Source of the DNA: Clostridia bacterium
GTDB lineage: Bacteria > Bacillota > Clostridia > Christensenellales > Aristaeellaceae
Direction: 5' to 3'
NCBI GenBank assembly: GCA_017524725.1
Contig: JAFXUZ010000087.1
Coordinates: 1-64,000 of the forward strand
Length of the DNA stretch: 64,000 bases
A program made the position numbers and the translations under genes. The notes under the pieces were generated by a model. It ran no database searches. It had not been told where the DNA came from and saw only the letters and a program-made list of their open reading frames with translations. Position 1 is the first letter of the stretch; the number at the start of each line of letters is the position of its first letter. Positions 24,812-33,389 of this stretch are shown here, piece by piece.

Positions 24812-25970
24812 GGCGCTGGAGGAAAGATACGAATCGCTGATCACCCGGGAAAACCGGGTGAACGACCGCTTTTACAACGGGATCTTTGACCGCTTTGTCC
24901 ATCCGGTCCTGACGCGGGAGCATATCCCGCCCTTCTGGATGTACGATCCCGACCCGGAGACCAATCCCCGCATGATGCAGCGCCTGGGGATCAACGCGGT
25001 GCTCAATTCCGGGGCCATATACCTTGACGGGAAGTTCACTCTGGTGTGCCGGGTGGAGGGCATGGACCGCAAAAGCTTTTTCGCCGTGGCCCAGTCGGAT
25101 ACGGGGGTGGACCATTTCCGCTTCTGGGACCATCCCGTCATCCTTCCGGACACCGAAAAGGACGAGACCAACGTCTACGACATGAGGCTCACAAAGCATG
25201 AGGACGGGTGGATCTACGGCGTTTTCTGTTCCGAGAGCCACGACGGCGCTTCAAATGACCTGTCCGCCGCCGTGGCGAAGGCCGGCATCGTGCGCACCAG
25301 GGATTTGAAGACCTGGGAACGCCTGCCGGATCTGAAAACGCTCCGGTCCCCCCAGCAGCGCAACGTGGTGCTGCATCCCGAGTTTGTGAACGGGAAATAC
25401 GCCTTCTATACCCGCCCGATGGACGATTTTATCGAAACAGGCTCGGGCGGAGGCATCGGCTTCGGTCTGTGCGATGATATCACCCACGCGGTGATCGACG
25501 AGGAAAAAATGACCTCGCTCCGGCGCTACCACACTGTGACGGAGGCCAAGAACGGGGCGGGCTGCGTGCCTTTCAAAACAAGCCGCGGATGGATCCACAT
25601 CGCCCACGGCGTCAGGAACACCGCCGCAGGCCTCAGGTATGTGATCTACGCTTTCGCGACGGCCCTGGACGACCCCTCCCGGGTGATCGCCGAGCCCGGC
25701 GGCTACCTGATAGCCCCCCTGGGGAGGGAAAGGGTGGGGGACGTGAGCAACGTTGTGTTTACCAACGGCTGCTGCGTGGCCCCGGACGGCAGGGTGTTCA
25801 TCTATTACGCCTCCTCCGATACCCGCATGCACGTGGCTGTAAGCGACCTTGAGCGAGTGGAGGATTACGTTTTCAACACGCCATCCGATCCCCTGCGCAG
25901 CGCTGACTGCGTAAGGCAGAGGGACGATTTCATCACAAAAAACCTGAAGTACCTGGAAAACCGTCAATAA
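24798..25970 (+). CDS. 4-O-beta-D-mannosyl-D-glucose phosphorylase, GH130
   Basis: 390 residues. The N-terminal helical extension ([19 protein letters not shown]) and [15 protein letters not shown], with probable catalytic Asp128, are hallmarks of GH130 subfamily 1. Also present are [25 protein letters not shown] and [18 protein letters not shown]. The enzyme splits mannosylglucose with phosphate into mannose-1-phosphate and glucose, the step after the epimerase encoded just upstream (14-base overlap). Start ATG with GGAGGGAAT. A terminator follows, so this ends the operon. Confidence 0.93.
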   Translation: MKTYKALEERYESLITRENRVNDRFYNGIFDRFVHPVLTREHIPPFWMYDPDPETNPRMMQRLGINAVLNSGAIYLDGKFTLVCRVEGMDRKSFFAVAQSDTGVDHFRFWDHPVILPDTEKDETNVYDMRLTKHEDGWIYGVFCSESHDGASNDLSAAVAKAGIVRTRDLKTWERLPDLKTLRSPQQRNVVLHPEFVNGKYAFYTRPMDDFIETGSGGGIGFGLCDDITHAVIDEEKMTSLRRYHTVTEAKNGAGCVPFKTSRGWIHIAHGVRNTAAGLRYVIYAFATALDDPSRVIAEPGGYLIAPLGRERVGDVSNVVFTNGCCVAPDGRVFIYYASSDTRMHVAVSDLERVEDYVFNTPSDPLRSADCVRQRDDFITKNLKYLENRQ

Positions 25971-25976
25971 TTCCAG

Positions 25977-26002
25977 ACGCGGGGCCGGCGGCCCCGCGTT
26001 TG
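25977..26002 (+). terminator. Terminator of the mannooligosaccharide operon
   Basis: Ten-base perfect stem ACGCGGGGCC/GGCCCCGCGT (25977-25986 with 25990-25999) with a GGC loop, seven bases after the stop codon, followed by TTG rather than a long T-run. Confidence 0.75.
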
Positions 26003-26064
26003 TCGTCTCTCCGCCGTCCGGGCCGTGTCCGTTCCCCGCCGTGCGCTGCGGGACGATGCATGCC

Positions 26065-26093
26065 TTGCTTTTTATGAGCTTCGCGGGTATAAT
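26065..26093 (+). promoter_or_regulatory. Pyruvate kinase promoter
   Basis: TTGCTT (26065-26070), 17-base spacer, TATAAT (26088-26093). Confidence 0.75.
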
Positions 26094-26146
26094 ATAAATA
26101 TGAACGTATCCGACATACCGGGACTTAACAGAAAAGGGGAAAAGCC

Positions 26147-27565
26147 ATGCGCAAGACGAAGATCGTTTGTACCATCGGCCCGGCCAGCAGGAACGAAAAT
26201 ACCATCAGGAAAATGATCGAGGCCGGCATGAACGTGGCCAGGCTCAATTTTTCCCACGGGACCCACGAATACCACAAGGAGACCATCGACCTCCTCAAGG
26301 CCGTGAGGAAGGATATGGGCGTGCCGCTGGCCATCATGCTGGACACCAAGGGCCCTGAGATCCGCCTGAAGAACTTCAGGGACCATACGGTGGAACTGAA
26401 GGACGGGCAGCCTTTCACCCTGACGGTGAAGGACGTGGAGGGTGACGAGACCCGGGCCTCGGTCACCTACGCGGGCCTTCCGAAGTGCCTTAAGAAGGGC
26501 AACATGATCCTGATCAACGACGGCAAGATCTCCCTTAGGGTGGAAAGCACCGACGAGGAGGAGATACTCTGCACCGTGCTCCACGGCGGCCCGGTCAGCG
26601 ACCACAAGGGCGTCAACGTGCCGGACGTGCACGTGGATATGCCCCACATGAGCGAGCAGGACAAAAAGGATCTGTATTTCGGCGTACAGGAGGGCGTGGA
26701 TTATGTGGCGGCCTCCTTCATCCGCTGCGCCAAGGACGTGACGGACATCCGCAAGTTCCTCAATTACCACGGCGGGCACGATATCCGCATCATCAGCAAG
26801 ATCGAAAACCGCGAGGGCATCGACAATTTTGACGAGATCCTCGCAAAATCCGACGGCATCATGGTGGCCCGGGGCGACATGGGCGTGGAGGTGGAGTACA
26901 ACCGGCTGCCGGGCATCCAGAAACGCCTGATCTCCAGGTGTTACCTGGCGGGCAAGATGGTCATCACCGCCACCCAGATGCTGGATTCCATGATGTCCAA
27001 CCCGATGCCTACCCGCGCCGAGATCACCGACGTGGCCAACGCGGTCTTCGACGGCACCAGCGCGGTGATGCTGTCGGGCGAAAGCGCCGCGGGCCAGTTC
27101 CCGGTGGAATCGGTGGCGACCATGGCCAACATCGCCGCCCAGGCCGAAAAGGACGCGGCCGAGATCTACGGCCAGCGCATCCACAATTACGACATACCCG
27201 ACAAGGACATTACCAACGCGGTGTGCGACGCGGCCTGCAGGGCGGCCAACGACGTCAGGGCCCGGGTCATCATTTCGGTGACCAAATCCGGCGGAACGGC
27301 AAGGAACCTTTCCAAGTTTCGTCCCTCCCAGCCGATCATCGCGGCCACGCCCGAGGAAAAAACCTTTAACCAGCTTGCCCTGTCCTGGGGCGTGTATCCG
27401 GTCAAATCCCTGTACCAGCAGGATTACGACCACCTCCTGACCCACGCGGTGGACTGCGCCCGGCAGATCGACATGATCGATCCCGGGGACACCGTGATCA
27501 TCATCGCCGGCATCCCCCTGGGGCAGACCGGCTCCACCAACGTGATCAAGGTGGAAACGGTGTGA
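26147..27565 (+). CDS. pyk: Pyruvate kinase
   Basis: 472 residues. N-terminal RKTKIVCTIGPAS, substrate loop MNVARLNFSHG, LDTKGPEIR, KIENREGIDNFDEI, the active-site signature VARGDMGVEVE and the regulatory C-domain (ITAVCDAACRAANDVRARVIIS-like) are all present. It catalyses phosphoenolpyruvate + ADP to pyruvate + ATP, the last glycolytic ATP step. Length matches the short form without the extra C-terminal PEP-utiliser domain found in Bacillus. Ribosome site AAAAGGGGAAAAG. It is monocistronic, next to the mannan operon whose products feed glycolysis. Confidence 0.97.
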   Translation: MRKTKIVCTIGPASRNENTIRKMIEAGMNVARLNFSHGTHEYHKETIDLLKAVRKDMGVPLAIMLDTKGPEIRLKNFRDHTVELKDGQPFTLTVKDVEGDETRASVTYAGLPKCLKKGNMILINDGKISLRVESTDEEEILCTVLHGGPVSDHKGVNVPDVHVDMPHMSEQDKKDLYFGVQEGVDYVAASFIRCAKDVTDIRKFLNYHGGHDIRIISKIENREGIDNFDEILAKSDGIMVARGDMGVEVEYNRLPGIQKRLISRCYLAGKMVITATQMLDSMMSNPMPTRAEITDVANAVFDGTSAVMLSGESAAGQFPVESVATMANIAAQAEKDAAEIYGQRIHNYDIPDKDITNAVCDAACRAANDVRARVIISVTKSGGTARNLSKFRPSQPIIAATPEEKTFNQLALSWGVYPVKSLYQQDYDHLLTHAVDCARQIDMIDPGDTVIIIAGIPLGQTGSTNVIKVETV

Positions 27566-27605
27566 CGCTTTTTTTCACCCTGATTCTTTTATATCCGTTC
27601 GGTAC

Positions 27606-27634
27606 TGTTCAAACGGAAAGATTTCGGTTATAAT
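27606..27634 (+). promoter_or_regulatory. Candidate promoter for the P-loop protein gene
   Basis: TGTTCA (27606-27611), 17-base spacer, TATAAT (27629-27634). The -10 box is perfect, the -35 box poor. Confidence 0.55.
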
Positions 27635-27673
27635 AAGCTATACCCGATCACTGAAATGGGAGGACAACCAGCC

Positions 27674-28084
27674 ATGATACAAGTCATTCACGGTAAAAAA
27701 GGCTCCGGCAAGACAAAAAAGATCCTGGATATGGCCAACGCGGCAGTGGATCAGTACAAAGGCGACATCATTTTTGTGGACGACGACAACCGCTACATGT
27801 TTGACCTGAAGCACGAGGTGCGCTTCGTGAACGCGGGCGAATACGGCAGCGACAGCCCCGAGATGTTCTTTGGCTTCCTGTGCGGCATGCTTTCCCAGAA
27901 TTTTGACATCAATGTGATCCTGATCGACGCTTTTCTGAAGCTGGTCAAGTGCCCCATTGAGGCTACCGAAGCGTTTTTTGCCAGGCTTGAAAAAGTGGCG
28001 GAGGAACACAAGGTGGAGATCATCATCTCCTGCTCCGTGGACGACGCGGCGGCGCCCGAATTCATCAGGAAGTATTTTATCTGA
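27674..28084 (+). CDS. Small P-loop ATP-binding protein, function unknown
   Basis: 136 residues. A Walker A motif is at residues 7-14 (GKKGSGKT) right after the first strand (MIQVIHG). A candidate Walker B is the hydrophobic strand INVILIDAF. The remainder is short for an ATPase domain, with no recognisable partner domain. The start at 27674 follows GGGAGGACAACC; the upstream in-frame ATG overlaps that site and is rejected. Flanked by its own promoter and a terminator, it looks like a single-gene unit. It could be a small cytosolic NTPase or nucleotide-sensing protein; I cannot assign more. Confidence 0.75.
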   Translation: MIQVIHGKKGSGKTKKILDMANAAVDQYKGDIIFVDDDNRYMFDLKHEVRFVNAGEYGSDSPEMFFGFLCGMLSQNFDINVILIDAFLKLVKCPIEATEAFFARLEKVAEEHKVEIIISCSVDDAAAPEFIRKYFI

Positions 28085-28126
28085 CCCGCAGCTTTGGACA
28101 GCGTTTCCGGAAAATCCGGAAGGAAA

Positions 28127-28157
28127 CGGCGCGGCACGCTTCGCCGCGCCGCTTTTT
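28127..28157 (+). terminator. Terminator after the P-loop gene
   Basis: Nine-base perfect stem CGGCGCGGC/GCCGCGCCG (28127-28135 with 28143-28151), then CTTTTT. Confidence 0.9.
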
Positions 28158-28183
28158 CACAACCGATGTACGGAGGATAAAAC

Positions 28184-29671
28184 ATGCGTTATATTTCCAC
28201 ACGGGGCGGGGGGGAGGTAACTTCCGCCCGCGCCATCGTCAGGGGCATCGCCCCCGACGGCGGGCTGTATGTGCCCGAAAGCCTGCCTGTGCTCTCCCGC
28301 GGCGAGGTCCGCGCCATGGCGGATATGGATTACCCGTCCCGCGCGGCCCTGATCCTTCATGAATTGCTTCCGGATTTTACCCGCGGGGAGCTCCTGGAAA
28401 TGGCGAAAAAAGCCTATGCCCGGTTCGAAGGGGATTTTCCCTGCCCGGCAAGGGAGCTTGAAAAGACCGGCGTCCGGGTGCTGGAACTGTTCCACGGGCC
28501 AACCATGGCCTTCAAGGACATGGCCCTGCAGATGCTTCCGCACCTTCTGCGCTCCGCGGCGCTCAAGACCGGGGAAAAACGGGAGATCGCCATCCTGACC
28601 GCCACTTCCGGGGATACCGGCAAGGCGGCGCTGGAGGGCTTCAGGGACTGTGAGGGCACCTCGGTGACGGTGTTCTATCCCAAGGGCGGCGTCAGCCGCG
28701 TCCAGGAAACGCAGATGGTCACATCCCGGGGAGAAAACACCCATGTGATCGCAGTGCGCGGCAATTTTGACGACGCGCAGACCGGCGTCAAGCGCCTGTT
28801 CACCGACGATGGCTTCATCGCACGCATGAATGAAAAAGGCCGGGTGCTTTCCAGCGCCAATTCCATCAACCTGGGCAGGCTCGCGCCCCAGGTGGCCTAT
28901 TATTTTTCCGCGGCCGCGGACATGCTGAAGGAAGGCAGGGCCGACTGGGACCGTCCCGCGGACGTGTGCGTGCCCACCGGCAATTTCGGCAATATCCTGG
29001 CCTGCTGGTACGCCAAACGCATGGGCGCTCCCATCGGACGGCTCATCTGCGCCAGCAACGCCAACCGTGTGCTGACGGATTTCATTCAAACCGGCGTTTA
29101 CGACCGCCGCAGGGAGTTCTTCAGGACCGCGTCGCCCAGCATGGATATCCTGATCTCCTCCAACCTTGAAAGGCTTTTGTGGGAGATCGGCGGCGCGGAG
29201 AAGGTAAAAGGCTGGATGGCGTCCCTTTCCCGGGACGGCGTGTTCCGCCTGGACGAAAAGGAAAGGGAGGTCCTCTCCTCCGATTTCCTCTGCGGCTCGG
29301 CCGACGACCGGGAGACCATGGCCGAGATCAGGCGGGTATACGAGGCGGACGGGTACGTCCTGGACCCGCACACGGCGGTGGCCTCCGCGGTGCTCAGGGG
29401 TCTTGGGAAGGATCCCGGCCGGACGGTCCTCCTGGTGTCCACCGCGTCGCCCTTCAAATTCGGGCCCGACGTGTGCTCGGCGCTGGGGATCGGCCTTTCC
29501 GATCCCGGGGACGCCTTCGAGGCGGCCGAACGCCTGAAGGAGCGCTGCGGCCTTTCCGTGCCGGAGCCCTTTGAGGAATTGAAGACGCTTCCCGTAAGGC
29601 ACCGGGCGGAATGCGGCAGGGAGGATATGGGCGAGGCGGTCCTTTGCGCCCTGGAGGGACGGGCCGGGTGA
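28184..29671 (+). CDS. thrC: Threonine synthase
   Basis: 495 residues, the long form. The N-terminus RYISTRGGGEVTSARAIVRGIAPDGGLYVPE is diagnostic; the pyridoxal-phosphate lysine is Lys111 in FHGPTMAFKDMA, and the phosphate-binding loop TATSGDTGKAAL follows. It converts O-phosphohomoserine to threonine. Ribosome site CGGAGGATAAA. The stop codon overlaps the GTG start of a small membrane-protein gene (GTGA), suggesting coupling. No homoserine kinase or dehydrogenase gene is adjacent. Confidence 0.96.
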   Translation: MRYISTRGGGEVTSARAIVRGIAPDGGLYVPESLPVLSRGEVRAMADMDYPSRAALILHELLPDFTRGELLEMAKKAYARFEGDFPCPARELEKTGVRVLELFHGPTMAFKDMALQMLPHLLRSAALKTGEKREIAILTATSGDTGKAALEGFRDCEGTSVTVFYPKGGVSRVQETQMVTSRGENTHVIAVRGNFDDAQTGVKRLFTDDGFIARMNEKGRVLSSANSINLGRLAPQVAYYFSAAADMLKEGRADWDRPADVCVPTGNFGNILACWYAKRMGAPIGRLICASNANRVLTDFIQTGVYDRRREFFRTASPSMDILISSNLERLLWEIGGAEKVKGWMASLSRDGVFRLDEKEREVLSSDFLCGSADDRETMAEIRRVYEADGYVLDPHTAVASAVLRGLGKDPGRTVLLVSTASPFKFGPDVCSALGIGLSDPGDAFEAAERLKERCGLSVPEPFEELKTLPVRHRAECGREDMGEAVLCALEGRAG

Positions 29672-30315
29672 AGACGCGTTTTCACCGTCTCCCGGCCTCC
29701 CGCCTGACGGGGCCCTGCTGCCTTTTGTCGGCGGCGCTTTTTGCCCTCTCCCTGGCGGAAGCGGCCCTGAGGTGGGACGCGATGGCGCCGCCGGTCAGGA
29801 TCATCTTCCGGATGGCCGCTACGGGAAAGCTGACCGCGGGAGAGATCTTCGGGGCTGTCTGGCCGGAGATCGAAAACGGCGCGCTGACATATCCCCTGTG
29901 CGTCCTCCTGGTCGCGCTTTGCGGCCTGTGGGGCCTGGGGACGATCCTCGGCCGCCGCCGGGGGTTTGCCGCCGCGGCGATGTGCCTGTGTGTCCTGGCC
30001 CTGACGGTCCTGTCCGGAGGAGGGACTGCCTTAAGAGCGGTCCACCTGTTAAGGTGCGTCCTGACGGCTGCGGCTGGATGCCTGTTCGCTTTGCGCGCGT
30101 TTTTGTCCCGTCCATCTCCCCGCAGGGTTCCCGCAGGGGAGGGGAGCGCGGACGCAGGCACGGGAAAAGGCAGAGTATGGAACGATGACAAAAGTGACCG
30201 CGCTCATCGCGCGGGCGGGCGATTGTTTAACGCAAAGAGGCGTCCCCTGTTCAGGAACGAAGAGGAACGAGTCCGCCTTTTTGACCATGAAAACGGCAAA
30301 AACAGGCGCGGATGA
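29668..30315 (+). CDS. Small multi-pass membrane protein of unknown function
   Basis: 215 residues from a GTG that overlaps the thrC stop codon. Four hydrophobic segments are visible: CCLLSAALFALSLAEA, LTYPLCVLLVALCGLWGLG, FAAAAMCLCVLALTVLSG and LTAAAGCLFALRAFL. The last ~65 residues are polar and basic, unlike a typical cytosolic tail, so the true C-terminus or frame past about 30120 is uncertain. No family recognised. Evidence for it being real is the coupled start and the amphipathic/hydrophobic pattern. Confidence 0.5.
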   Translation: MKTRFHRLPASRLTGPCCLLSAALFALSLAEAALRWDAMAPPVRIIFRMAATGKLTAGEIFGAVWPEIENGALTYPLCVLLVALCGLWGLGTILGRRRGFAAAAMCLCVLALTVLSGGGTALRAVHLLRCVLTAAAGCLFALRAFLSRPSPRRVPAGEGSADAGTGKGRVWNDDKSDRAHRAGGRLFNAKRRPLFRNEEERVRLFDHENGKNRRG

Positions 30316-30408
30316 TCCCGGCCTTTACCTGAGCGGGACATGCGTGTGTCCAAATTCTTCCTATTACAATATGCTGCGGAGCATTCGAGCGAAAAGGACG
30401 GTGGATCC

Positions 30409-31014
30409 ATGGCGCAGATCGTGTTCCGGGTGGACTGCCTGGACTATGAGAAGGGCTGCTGGCGCGTGATCCGGGTCGGGGAGGACCTGGACCTTCTGCG
30501 CTTTTCCTATGCGGTCCTTGCGTCCTTTGACGCGAACGGGAGCCACATGATGGAGATGCGTTCGCCGCGGGAGCGGTTCGTCATGTTCGGCGAGGACCTG
30601 GAGGAAGGAGGCGGAGGCCTCACGATCGGCAGGGGCCTGCCGGATGAGGGATTTGATATTTCCCTCCTGGAGGAAACGACGGTCGGCGAAGCGGCGGATG
30701 AAGGGGACACGCTGAAACTCCTGTATGACTTTTCCGCGGGGCACGAATTCCTTTTCACCGTCCTCTCCCGGGAGGGTGAAGGCGGCGGGGAAGATTTTCA
30801 GGTCCTGGACGGCGAGGGACGGGGCATCCTGGAGGAAAACGGACGCGAAGAGGAGCGCAGGGCCATGGGCGCGCGCCTCTCGGGCAAAGGCTGCATACTG
30901 GAAAACGCCGCCGGCGAGCCCTGGGATCCCATGGACGCCGGGGAGGGCCTGGATACCGGGGAGGTGCTTGCCCGCGCCGCCCGAATGACCGCGGATTTCT
31001 ACGATGAGGACTAA
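30409..31014 (+). CDS. Plasmid pRiA4b ORF-3-like family protein
   Basis: 201 residues. Begins IVFRVDCLDYEKGCWRVIRV, continues LLRFSYAVLASFDANGSHMMEM and contains LKLLYDFSAGHEFLFTVLSRE, the pattern of the pRiA4b ORF-3 family (also found as a passenger in some transposons). The family is related in fold to small cytosolic proteins of unknown function. The ATG at 30409 is preceded by GGACGGTGGA; the longer frame has no ribosome site. The C-terminal part is very acidic. No transposase lies nearby, so there is no direct sign of mobility here. Confidence 0.75.
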   Translation: MAQIVFRVDCLDYEKGCWRVIRVGEDLDLLRFSYAVLASFDANGSHMMEMRSPRERFVMFGEDLEEGGGGLTIGRGLPDEGFDISLLEETTVGEAADEGDTLKLLYDFSAGHEFLFTVLSREGEGGGEDFQVLDGEGRGILEENGREEERRAMGARLSGKGCILENAAGEPWDPMDAGEGLDTGEVLARAARMTADFYDED

Positions 31015-31028
31015 TATAAAAAATTCTT

Positions 31029-31101
31029 TTGTGGAAATTTCACAAAAAGTGAATAAACTGTGAAATAAAGACTTGCTATGCGCGGCGTTTAGTGTTATGA
31101 T
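31029..31101 (+). promoter_or_regulatory. Promoter and candidate operator for the first secreted paralogue
   Basis: TTGCTA (31073-31078), 17-base spacer, TATGAT (31096-31101). An inverted repeat TTGTG-N7-CACAA lies upstream at 31029-31045, resembling but not matching the Rex or CRP-type dyads; a second TGTGAAAT sits at 31060-31067. Confidence 0.65.
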
Positions 31102-31148
31102 ATCCCTGCATCAATTATTCGGCTTTGCCGAAATGGGAGGAGAAAACC

Positions 31149-32174
31149 ATGAAAAAGTTTGTTGCTCTGCTTCTGGCTCTGACTTTGGTGGCTGTCAGCG
31201 TCGTTTCCGCGATGGCTTATAACACCGAAGCCAACATGAAAAAGTGGGTTGATGTGGACCTGGAAGGCTACAAGGTCGTCCAGCTGTTCAACTACAACGA
31301 GACCATCGCCATCGACGTCGACGGCAAGACCGTGACCTATTGGCAGGTGACCAAGGATTACACCGACTGGAACGGCTATTCCATCGATGACTGGGATCTG
31401 CCCGCGACCGGCACCGATTACAGGCGTGATACCGTCCTGCCCACCGGTGCATCCGATACCGTTGACTACGGCCCCGACGGCCTCTATCTCGGCGGCTCCG
31501 GCGCAGGCCCCGCTTACGAAGTGGATTCCCCCAACTATCCCGGCAACGTGATCCCCGTGTACCAGGCTGTCGGCGAAGCAACCCTGTGGGCCCAGAACAC
31601 CGTCGCCAAGGAAGAAACCAATCCCCATGGCAAGAGCGAACCCAGGGATGCCGCCTATGACATCCGCTATGTCATCTCCAGCACCTATGTGGCCGGCTTC
31701 GAAGCCAACGAAGTTGTCGGCAACGGCGCTACCCTGAATGTGGTTCCCGTTGACCTGACCGTTGAAGAGAACACCGCTTTCGTGTACCCCATCGCCACCA
31801 AGTCTCACGTTGTCATCGGCCTGCTCTTTGCCAAGGTCAACGTCGAGGAAGGCTTCGTCCAGATCGAACTCCAGTACAAGGACGAGCTCTATAAGGACTA
31901 TGGCACCACCCTGACCGTGTACACCACCAAGGCTCAGCTGATCGACGGTTCCGCTGCCAACTTCGAACTGGCCGAACCCATCAGCATCGAGGAAGAACTG
32001 GGCGGCGCTCCCGCTATCATGATCTCCATCGCCGGCAAGGTCACCTATCCCACTCTCTTCGGCAACCTGAAGAGCGGCAAGTGGCTGTCCTACCAGGATT
32101 ACTTCCGCTATGAGAAGTGGGTCAAGACCTATCGCACCAACATGACCGCTGCTCTGGCCCTGGTCGCCGACTGA
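31149..32174 (+). CDS. Secreted protein of an unrecognised family, paralogue 1
   Basis: 341 residues with a clear signal peptide (KKFVALLLALTLVAVSVVSAMA). It shares with the next two genes an N-terminal KWVDVDLEGYKVV..FNYNE block, a central NVVPVDLTVEENTAFVYPIA with KSHVVIGLLFAKVN, and a C-terminal EPISIEEELGG with VTYPTLFGNLKSG and LSYQDYF. It alone carries an insert of ~90 residues (about 55-145) rich in Gly, Asp and Tyr. There is no anchor and no catalytic motif that I recognise. Strong GGGAGGAG site, C-ending codon bias, own promoter and a UUCG-loop terminator suggest high expression. Function unknown. Confidence 0.9.
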   Translation: MKKFVALLLALTLVAVSVVSAMAYNTEANMKKWVDVDLEGYKVVQLFNYNETIAIDVDGKTVTYWQVTKDYTDWNGYSIDDWDLPATGTDYRRDTVLPTGASDTVDYGPDGLYLGGSGAGPAYEVDSPNYPGNVIPVYQAVGEATLWAQNTVAKEETNPHGKSEPRDAAYDIRYVISSTYVAGFEANEVVGNGATLNVVPVDLTVEENTAFVYPIATKSHVVIGLLFAKVNVEEGFVQIELQYKDELYKDYGTTLTVYTTKAQLIDGSAANFELAEPISIEEELGGAPAIMISIAGKVTYPTLFGNLKSGKWLSYQDYFRYEKWVKTYRTNMTAALALVAD

Positions 32175-32197
32175 TAAGATCCCGAAAAAGCATATCG

Positions 32198-32228
32198 CAG
32201 GCGTCTCTTCGGAGGCGCCTGTTTTTTT
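32198..32228 (+). terminator. Terminator of paralogue 1
   Basis: Stem CAGGCGTCTC/GAGGCGCCTG with a TTCG tetraloop, then seven T's. A textbook intrinsic terminator. Confidence 0.95.
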
Positions 32229-32311
32229 GCTGGCAGATCGTGCCGGTAAAGTTCCGTCTATGCCTACAACTGAAAACGGATGAAAAACAGCCGTGGTCCC
32301 GGCGGAAAGGG

Positions 32312-32340
32312 TTGAATTATAGCGGTTTTTGTGGTAATGT
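32312..32340 (+). promoter_or_regulatory. Promoter of paralogue 2
   Basis: TTGAAT (32312-32317), 17-base spacer ending TTTTTGTGG, TAATGT (32335-32340). The same spacer end occurs in the paralogue 3 promoter. Confidence 0.7.
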
Positions 32341-32380
32341 AAGCAAGCAAGATCCTATGATTCAGGGAGGTTTTAAAGAA

Positions 32381-33163
32381 ATGAAAAAATTAGCGGCTCT
32401 TATCATGGCTGTCATCCTGGCCTCTGCCTGCGCTTTAAGCGCAATGGCTGCCCCGGAAAAGTGGGTGGATATCGATCTGGAAGGCTACAAGGTCGTTTTC
32501 CTTTTCAATTACAACGAGGATATCGCCAATAACATAAAAGGCAATACACCCCTCGAATCCATTGGTTACCTGAGCACCGACATCGCCGTTGAAGAGACCT
32601 TCCCCTCCTGTCAGGACAGCAAGGCCAGGGATCCCTTTAAGGATGCCCGCTACGTTATCTCCAGCATCTATGCGGCAGGCTTTGAAGCCCGCGAGATCAT
32701 CTCCACCGCCACGAAAGACGTGAATGTGGTCCCGGTGGACCTGACCGTTAAGGAAAACACCGCTTTTGTGTATCCCATCGCCACAAAGAGCCATATCGTC
32801 ATCGGGCTTTTGTATGCAAAAGTCAATGTGGAAGAGGGATATCTCCAGGTGGAAGGCCAGCTGAAGGACGGTATCTACAATAAGACGGTCAACACACTGA
32901 CCATCTATACCACCAGGCATCAGGTGCTTGACGGCGCCAACGACGATTTCCCCTTCGCTGAGCCCATCAGCATTGCCGGAGAATTGGGCGGTGCCGACGC
33001 TGTACTGCTCTCCATCACCGGCAAAGTCACCTATCCCACCCTGTATGGCAACATGAAGAGCGGCAAGACCCTTTCCTATCAGGATTATTACAGGGATGAA
33101 GCCTGGGTGCGCGCTTACCGTGACAACCTGGCTCCCATCCGTGCCAAAGTCGCTTTCCGCTGA
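32381..33163 (+). CDS. Secreted protein of an unrecognised family, paralogue 2
   Basis: 260 residues with a signal peptide (KKLAALIMAVILASACALSAMA). It is the closest relative of paralogue 1, with near-identical blocks KWVDIDLEGYKVVFLFNYNE, NVVPVDLTVKENTAFVYPIA, SHIVIGLLYAKVNVEEGY and VTYPTLYGNMKSGKTLSYQ, but lacks its central insert. The start ATG at 32381 follows GGGAGG; the long upstream reading frame is not coding. One cysteine is predicted in the mature protein. Its own promoter and terminator show separate transcription from paralogue 1. No known domain recognised. Confidence 0.88.
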   Translation: MKKLAALIMAVILASACALSAMAAPEKWVDIDLEGYKVVFLFNYNEDIANNIKGNTPLESIGYLSTDIAVEETFPSCQDSKARDPFKDARYVISSIYAAGFEAREIISTATKDVNVVPVDLTVKENTAFVYPIATKSHIVIGLLYAKVNVEEGYLQVEGQLKDGIYNKTVNTLTIYTTRHQVLDGANDDFPFAEPISIAGELGGADAVLLSITGKVTYPTLYGNMKSGKTLSYQDYYRDEAWVRAYRDNLAPIRAKVAFR

Positions 33164-33184
33164 TCAAAAAAGGATGCGTGCCTG

Positions 33185-33215
33185 CGGACGCCTTGTAAAG
33201 GGTGTCCGTTTTTTT
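33185..33215 (+). terminator. Terminator of paralogue 2
   Basis: Stem CGGACGCC/GGTGTCCG (one G-T wobble; 33185-33192 with 33201-33208), then seven T's. Confidence 0.9.
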
Positions 33216-33317
33216 ATTATTCTTTGATGGATGGACCGGGCTCGGCAGCTGTGAACTGTCGGTGGGATCCCGATTTAGAGCGGGAAGGCAGAATAAACGA
33301 TAATTTCATGCTTCCAC

Positions 33318-33346
33318 TTGCGATGATTGTTTTTTTGTGGTAGATT
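33318..33346 (+). promoter_or_regulatory. Promoter of paralogue 3
   Basis: TTGCGA (33318-33323), 17-base spacer ending TTTTTTGTGG, TAGATT (33341-33346). An alternative -10, TATAGC, lies 3' at 33355. The spacer end matches the paralogue 2 promoter. Confidence 0.6.
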
Positions 33347-33389
33347 GATAATTGTATAGCTTTAACCATTTCCGATGGGGGGAGTGTGT

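Noticed and set aside
30185..30469. 94-codon frame between the membrane protein and the pRiA4b-like gene
   Set aside because: No convincing ribosome site, no recognisable domain, and it overlaps better-supported genes on both sides.
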